From: Spartinivicinus poritis
GTDB taxonomy: Bacteria; Pseudomonadota; Gammaproteobacteria; Pseudomonadales; Zooshikellaceae
Direction of reading: 5' to 3'
DNA: 64,000 nt
Assembly (NCBI RefSeq): GCF_028858535.1
Contig: NZ_JAPMOU010000006.1
Span: 1 to 64,000, forward strand
Shown piece after piece: positions 60,013 to 64,000 of this stretch. The notes beneath the pieces are model-generated. The model was given only the letters and a program-made list of their open reading frames with translations, did not search any database and was not told the origin of the DNA. Position 1 is the stretch's first letter. Each line of letters begins with the position of its first letter. The position numbers and the translations under genes were made by a program.

Positions 60013-62529
60013 ATGACTTATCTAAAATACTCGACTCTCGTTTTATCTACAGCTTTGGGTTTGGTTGCCTGCCAACAGCCAACGCACTTTACAGCTAATG
60101 CAGAAACTAATACTCAAACCAGCCCTATTACTCAGCCAACTCTGGTGGGGTTTGCTAAGTTGCCGGCTGATAGCTTTGCTGATGGGCTGGTTTCTGGTGG
60201 TCGGCTGGGTAGTAATAATATCAATGGTCAGCAGTTGCCGTTTAAAAAACAGCCTGTTCAGGGCTTTTCGGCAGTATTAAAGGAAAAGGATGGGCGTTTA
60301 TTAGCGCTTTCCGATAATGGCTATGGCACTTTAGAAACTTCAGCCGATTATTTATTGCGCTTGTATACTTTAAAGCCAGATTATAAAACTCAAACAGGCA
60401 AAGGCTCTGGCAAAGTGAAGGTGGAAGGGTTTATTAGTTTAAAAGACCCTAATAAACAAGTACCGTTTGCTATTGTTAATCAATTTACTGAAGAGCGTTT
60501 ATTAACCGGTGCAGATTTTGATGTGGAATCTGTGCAGCGTGCACCAGATGGTTCGTTGTGGATTGGTGATGAGTTTGGACCATTTTTACTCCATTTTGAT
60601 AAAGACGGCATATTACTAGAGCCGCCTTATCGTTTACCGAATTTTGCCAGCGATTTAACTAATAAAGCGAAATATTTAAACTCCCCTCAAAACCCTTATC
60701 TAGAAGAAGGTAGCGCAGTACGGGTGATGAATGCGGTGGCTCAACATGCTAAACAACAGGGTGCTCAGTTTCGGCCAGTATTTTCTCCTTACCATGTCAT
60801 GTTGCAGGACAACAACCCTAAAGTTACTCACTATGCCCGTGATAAGGACACACCTGAAGAGTTAAAGTTGGCGGCGAGTGGTGTGTTTGATGTGTCGTCT
60901 GTGCAAAAAGCAGGTTATCCAGTGGTAACCTGGACAGTAAACGACAAGCCCCGGATGTTAGAACTAATGAAGCTAGAGGTGGATGGTATTATCTCTGATC
61001 GGCCTGACTTATTATTACAAGCGGTCCAAGAGTTTGATGCTAATAATGATGGTAAGCCAGGTGATTTTTTAACTAGAGAAGGCTTGATTGATAGCAGTAA
61101 GTTTGATGCCCAAGGTCATCGTGGCGGGCGTAATTTACGACCAGAAAATACTTTACCTGCTATGGAAGTGGCGCTTGATAATTTAATGACCACACTGGAA
61201 ACTGATACAGGCATTACTAAAGATGGCCAGTTAATGCTTAATCATGATCCTTATATTGAAGCAGGTAAGTGTCGCCGTAAGGATGGCTCAGCTTATACGG
61301 AAGATAATCAAGCATTAATAAAAGACTTAACAGCTAAGCAAATACAACAACAGTTTATTTGTGATAAAACCTTTCGTGGTGACAGCCAGCAAAGCAACCC
61401 TGCACTGTCTCCTGTCACAGAGGCATTTGTAAAAGTACAACATTTACCTAGCGTCTATGTAATGCCAACATTGCAACAGCTATTTGATTTTGTAACATTC
61501 TATCAAGACTATTATACCAGTGGCCCTGGTAAATACCATCCAAAAGCGGTTAAACGGCGTAAAGTAGCAGCAACAGCACGGTTTAATATCGAAACTAAAA
61601 TAAATCCTCGCAGTGACAAAGATAAACATGGCAACGTTTATAAAGACCGTACAGTAGACGCTAAAACTTTTGCAAGTAAATTAGCTCAGTTAATCAAAAC
61701 AAATAACTTAGTTGAACAGGTGGATATTCAAAGCTTTGACTTTAATACTTTATTAGAAGTACAGAAAAATTACCCAGGTATTCGTACGGTTTATTTAATA
61801 GGCGATTTCCCGACTATAGGGCCTGATGCTGATGATGGCACTAATTTGCAGGATGAAAATGGCAAAAACACTCCTTGGTTAGCAGGCTTGTATTGGCCAT
61901 ACCGCAATACTGCCCTGGTAGATGGTATCAGTATAAAGCGCAGTGGAGGGTTTGAAGGGCTTGCCATTTCTAAGGATGGCAAACGTTTATTGGCAATGCT
62001 GGAATTGCCGGTATTAAGTCAGAATAATAAAAAACTAGCTAATAGCAAAAATAGAAATTTAATAATAAGCGAATTTGATTTGTTGACTAAACAATTCACT
62101 GGTAAACAATACTATTACCCCATGGATAAACAAGGTACAGCCATTGGTGCTTTTAAAATGATTAATAATAATCAAGGGTTAGTAGTAGAAAGGGATGGTA
62201 GCCAAGGCGATTTAAATGGCTATAAAAAAGTCCATTTAATTACGCTTAAAGCAAATGGTCAGGTTGAAAAACAAGAGCTGGTAGACTTGCTTACTATTGC
62301 AGACCCACATAACCTAGCCATGGGCGAAACCGGTGATGTAGGCATCGGCAATAACCAGTTTGCCTTCCCTTTCGAAACGATTGAAAACATAGTTATTCTG
62401 GATAAAAACCATATTGCCTTGCTGAATGATAATAATTATCCATTTAGTATTGGTCGACATGTAACCACCAATAAACCGGATGATAATGAGATCATTGTTA
62501 TTCGATTGCCAGAGGGATTGAAGGAGTAA
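60013..62529 (+). CDS. Lipoprotein combining phytase-like esterase and GDPD segments
   Basis: An 838-residue exported lipoprotein (lipobox ending in LVAC, Cys20). Residues about 40-215 and 640-838 resemble the esterase-like/phytase beta-propeller (PVQGFSAVLKEKDGRLLALS, GADFDVESVQRAPDGSLWIG, and late ALLNDNNYPFSIGRH). Between them lies glycerophosphodiester phosphodiesterase sequence in swapped order. The usual GDPD end (VVTWTVNDKPRMLELMKLEV then DGIISDRPDLL, about 315-335) comes before the usual GDPD start (GHRGGRNLRPENTLPAMEVA, about 372, with LETDTGITKDGQLMLNHDPY). It probably frees phosphate from organic phosphoesters at the outer membrane. AGGAAGG precedes the ATG. Confidence 0.87.
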   Translation: MTYLKYSTLVLSTALGLVACQQPTHFTANAETNTQTSPITQPTLVGFAKLPADSFADGLVSGGRLGSNNINGQQLPFKKQPVQGFSAVLKEKDGRLLALSDNGYGTLETSADYLLRLYTLKPDYKTQTGKGSGKVKVEGFISLKDPNKQVPFAIVNQFTEERLLTGADFDVESVQRAPDGSLWIGDEFGPFLLHFDKDGILLEPPYRLPNFASDLTNKAKYLNSPQNPYLEEGSAVRVMNAVAQHAKQQGAQFRPVFSPYHVMLQDNNPKVTHYARDKDTPEELKLAASGVFDVSSVQKAGYPVVTWTVNDKPRMLELMKLEVDGIISDRPDLLLQAVQEFDANNDGKPGDFLTREGLIDSSKFDAQGHRGGRNLRPENTLPAMEVALDNLMTTLETDTGITKDGQLMLNHDPYIEAGKCRRKDGSAYTEDNQALIKDLTAKQIQQQFICDKTFRGDSQQSNPALSPVTEAFVKVQHLPSVYVMPTLQQLFDFVTFYQDYYTSGPGKYHPKAVKRRKVAATARFNIETKINPRSDKDKHGNVYKDRTVDAKTFASKLAQLIKTNNLVEQVDIQSFDFNTLLEVQKNYPGIRTVYLIGDFPTIGPDADDGTNLQDENGKNTPWLAGLYWPYRNTALVDGISIKRSGGFEGLAISKDGKRLLAMLELPVLSQNNKKLANSKNRNLIISEFDLLTKQFTGKQYYYPMDKQGTAIGAFKMINNNQGLVVERDGSQGDLNGYKKVHLITLKANGQVEKQELVDLLTIADPHNLAMGETGDVGIGNNQFAFPFETIENIVILDKNHIALLNDNNYPFSIGRHVTTNKPDDNEIIVIRLPEGLKE

Positions 62530-62593
62530 ACTGTTTATTTTTACTGTGCTAAAAGTCTGGATTGATAAAGGGAAATATCAATCCAGATAGCAT

Positions 62594-63406
62594 TTAATCA
62601 CGGGCATCCCGCTTTTCCTGCTGATTCTTAGCATTAGTAATTAAATCCAATGTGGTTTGATAGCTCTTTTTGCAAAAATCAATAAACGGTTTTAGCTGTT
62701 TTTCATCTGGCCATAGCCCGGTGTTTTTATCTAAGGTACCTATTTCAAGCTGGTATGCTGCTAGATTTTCTATATATTCTTTTCTATTTTTAGAATCAAT
62801 TACCATTGGCGCATGGCCGGATTTCAATAAGGGTAAATTTGCCAGTAATCTGGCTATTCGGCCATTACCGTCCCAAAATGGGTGGACATGAACAAACCCC
62901 ATATGAATTTTTGCATAGGCTTCAATTGCGGTATCTAAAGATAGACTTTCACTGTTGTACTGATTGACTGCTATTAACCATTGGTTCATCAGTGATGGAA
63001 CATCACTGGGAAAAGCATATTCAATAAATGTTTGCTTACCTTCTTTATCCACTGCATAGGTGCCATTGGGTTCTACTTTCCAGGCGCCATGTGGTTTATA
63101 AATATCACTCACTATTTCTGTTTGCACAGCTTTATGCAGGTTGAATAAATCTTGTTCAGTAACAGGTTTGTCCAATAAGTGGTAGAGGATTTCGATGGCT
63201 TTGGCGTGGCCAATCACTTCCTGGTGATCTTTGATTGGTTTACCTGATACGGTTAAACCTTCTTCAATGACAAATTTGGTCTCCCCTAGAGTTAGGGTAT
63301 TACCTTCCAATGCAGTAGATGTATGAGTCCACAGATCTCGCAGTTGTTTGAGCAGGTTCTCTTGAAGGTCTCTATCAAGCCCCTGTAGAAAAGCGAATGA
63401 TCTCAT
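62594..63406 (-). CDS. Fic-domain protein (AMP-transferase type, class II)
   Basis: About 270 residues. The Fic core HPFWDGNGRIAR (183-194 from the longer start) is complete, with catalytic His and the phosphate-binding GNGR. An N-terminal inhibitory helix motif STALEGN matches [S/T]xxxE[G/N], so this is a class II Fic enzyme that blocks itself with its own Glu. Such proteins transfer AMP, or remove it, from targets such as topoisomerases. The ATG at 63406 is preferred, since AGGA lies about 11 bases upstream; a TTG at 63430 would add eight residues. No separate antitoxin gene is seen. Confidence 0.9.
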   Translation of the reverse strand: MRSFAFLQGLDRDLQENLLKQLRDLWTHTSTALEGNTLTLGETKFVIEEGLTVSGKPIKDHQEVIGHAKAIEILYHLLDKPVTEQDLFNLHKAVQTEIVSDIYKPHGAWKVEPNGTYAVDKEGKQTFIEYAFPSDVPSLMNQWLIAVNQYNSESLSLDTAIEAYAKIHMGFVHVHPFWDGNGRIARLLANLPLLKSGHAPMVIDSKNRKEYIENLAAYQLEIGTLDKNTGLWPDEKQLKPFIDFCKKSYQTTLDLITNAKNQQEKRDARD

Positions 63407-63550
63407 TGCACAGGTTTTCCTATAAAGCAAATTAAGTAAGCCTAATCAATTATACAGCCTATTATGTTCAACCCCTAATAGAGTGAAGTTTGTATCGTCC
63501 ATTGTCTTATGCTGACGAACTTATAACCAATTTGTGTTATAACTAACCTC

Positions 63551-63679
63551 TACCCTTCGCGAATGGCTCTTAGGGTTTGTTGTCGTCGCTCTTCACCCCA
63601 ATCATTTATAAAAGCATAAACTCATGGGGCTGCATCGCTCGACGGCCTCCCCTAAAAGACATTCACTTTGGCTAGATAG
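63551..63679. repeat. MITE-like dispersed repeat, copy E (fullest form)
   Basis: It runs from TACCCTTCGCGAATGGCTCT to CTAAAAGACATTCACTTTGG then CTAGATA. The interior has GTTTGTTGTCGTCGCTCTTC, CCCCAATCATTTATAAAAGC and GGGGCTGCATCGCTCGACGG. It lies between the Fic gene and the last gene, and no open frame is inside. Confidence 0.8.
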
Positions 63680-63703
63680 AGGTGTAAGAGGGTTGGGAAG
63701 GAT

Positions 63704-64000
63704 ATGAAGGCTCGTTGGAAGTGTTTGATTAGTTTGTTAGTGATCCTAATGTGTGTTGGCTCCTGGTTTACTTGGGTGGATGAGGAGGCGTCAGAGCTGA
63801 CTGATCAGCAATTGAAACAGGCGGCGGTGACGTTTGCGACTGCGCGTTTACTTAATGGGGTGATCTCGGTTATTCAAGGCACAGAGGTGTCTATTCAACC
63901 AGTAGGGGTGGGGGTAACGATTACTGCTGGAGAAATTTTAGATCCAGTTAATGATTTAGTTGAACGATTTTCTTGGGTAATGTTGACCAGTACTACGTCG
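63704..64000 (+). CDS. Conserved membrane/periplasmic protein, 5' part only
   Basis: The first 99 codons of a gene cut by the window edge. A membrane helix (CLISLLVILMCVGSWFTWV) is followed by LKQAAVTFATARLLNGVISV, IQGTEVSIQPVGVGVTITAG and EILDPVNDLVERFSWVMLTS. This opening is conserved in a family of uncharacterised proteobacterial inner-membrane proteins (from memory). GAAGGA precedes the ATG. Function is unknown. Confidence 0.8.
   Translation, partial: MKARWKCLISLLVILMCVGSWFTWVDEEASELTDQQLKQAAVTFATARLLNGVISVIQGTEVSIQPVGVGVTITAGEILDPVNDLVERFSWVMLTSTTS

Noticed and set aside
1-64000. CRISPR arrays, rRNA genes, complete insertion sequences, prophage genes
   Set aside because: No regularly spaced direct repeats, rRNA-like sequence, transposase or phage structural genes were recognised on either strand.

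Overview
The window is chromosomal DNA from an AT-rich marine-type gammaproteobacterium. The protein families (FtsE/FtsX/RpoH, TrmB, UbiC/UbiA, PhoB/PhoR, the Pst system, type IV pilin, GGDEF-EAL) and a gene order around pst/pho/ubi that broadly resembles Pseudomonas point to the Oceanospirillales/Pseudomonadales side of the class. A Zooshikella/Spartinivicinus-like genus would fit, but that is inference. No rRNA, tRNA, CRISPR array, prophage or complete insertion sequence was seen.

Layout. 0-12 kb is accessory: a KamA-type radical SAM enzyme overlapping an ATP-grasp ligase, a wrecked alpha/beta hydrolase, a secreted phosphodiesterase-like protein with three C-terminal Cys repeats, an orphan glycine-betaine-type binding protein, a MauG/peroxidase-cupredoxin-dihaem cytochrome operon, a membrane histidine kinase lacking the phospho-accepting His, and a divergent MFS/AraC pair. 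12-21 kb holds a cytoplasmic EF-hand-like protein, a YgdI/YgdR lipoprotein, an RND efflux pair and a divergent cytochrome c'/cytochrome b561 pair around a long imperfect palindrome. 21-27.5 kb is core: marR, ftsE, ftsX, rpoH, DUF423, trmB.

27.5-33 kb is a one-way run of small detoxification-type genes (MOSC, methyltransferase, three GNATs, VOC, a FosA-like protein), several broken by single lesions, with a beta-carbonic anhydrase. 33-37.5 kb has a PEP-CTERM-like secreted protein, an esterase and TRAP permeases without a binding protein. 37.5-52.5 kb is the phosphate block: pstS, pstC, pstA, pstB, phoU, then a spermidine-binding-protein-like gene next to a Cache-HAMP-GGDEF-EAL protein (an NspS/MbaA-like arrangement), a REC regulator, and convergent phoR/phoB. 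Candidate PHO boxes lie before pstS, pstC, phoB and, weakly, a phytase/GDPD lipoprotein at 60 kb, so phosphate starvation is the main theme. 52.5-58 kb carries ubiA, ubiC, rubredoxin, an HU-like protein and an HDOD protein. 58-64 kb has an orphan ribbon-helix-helix antitoxin, pilA, the phytase/GDPD fusion, a Fic protein and a truncated conserved membrane protein.

Several families of short intergenic repeats are scattered through the window. One (five copies plus a possible solo end) is MITE-like with about 26-bp inverted termini, and one copy sits between pstA and pstB. A second family carries a CCTCT-AATTG core and lies upstream of several genes. Two further single elements have long GC-skewed inverted ends.
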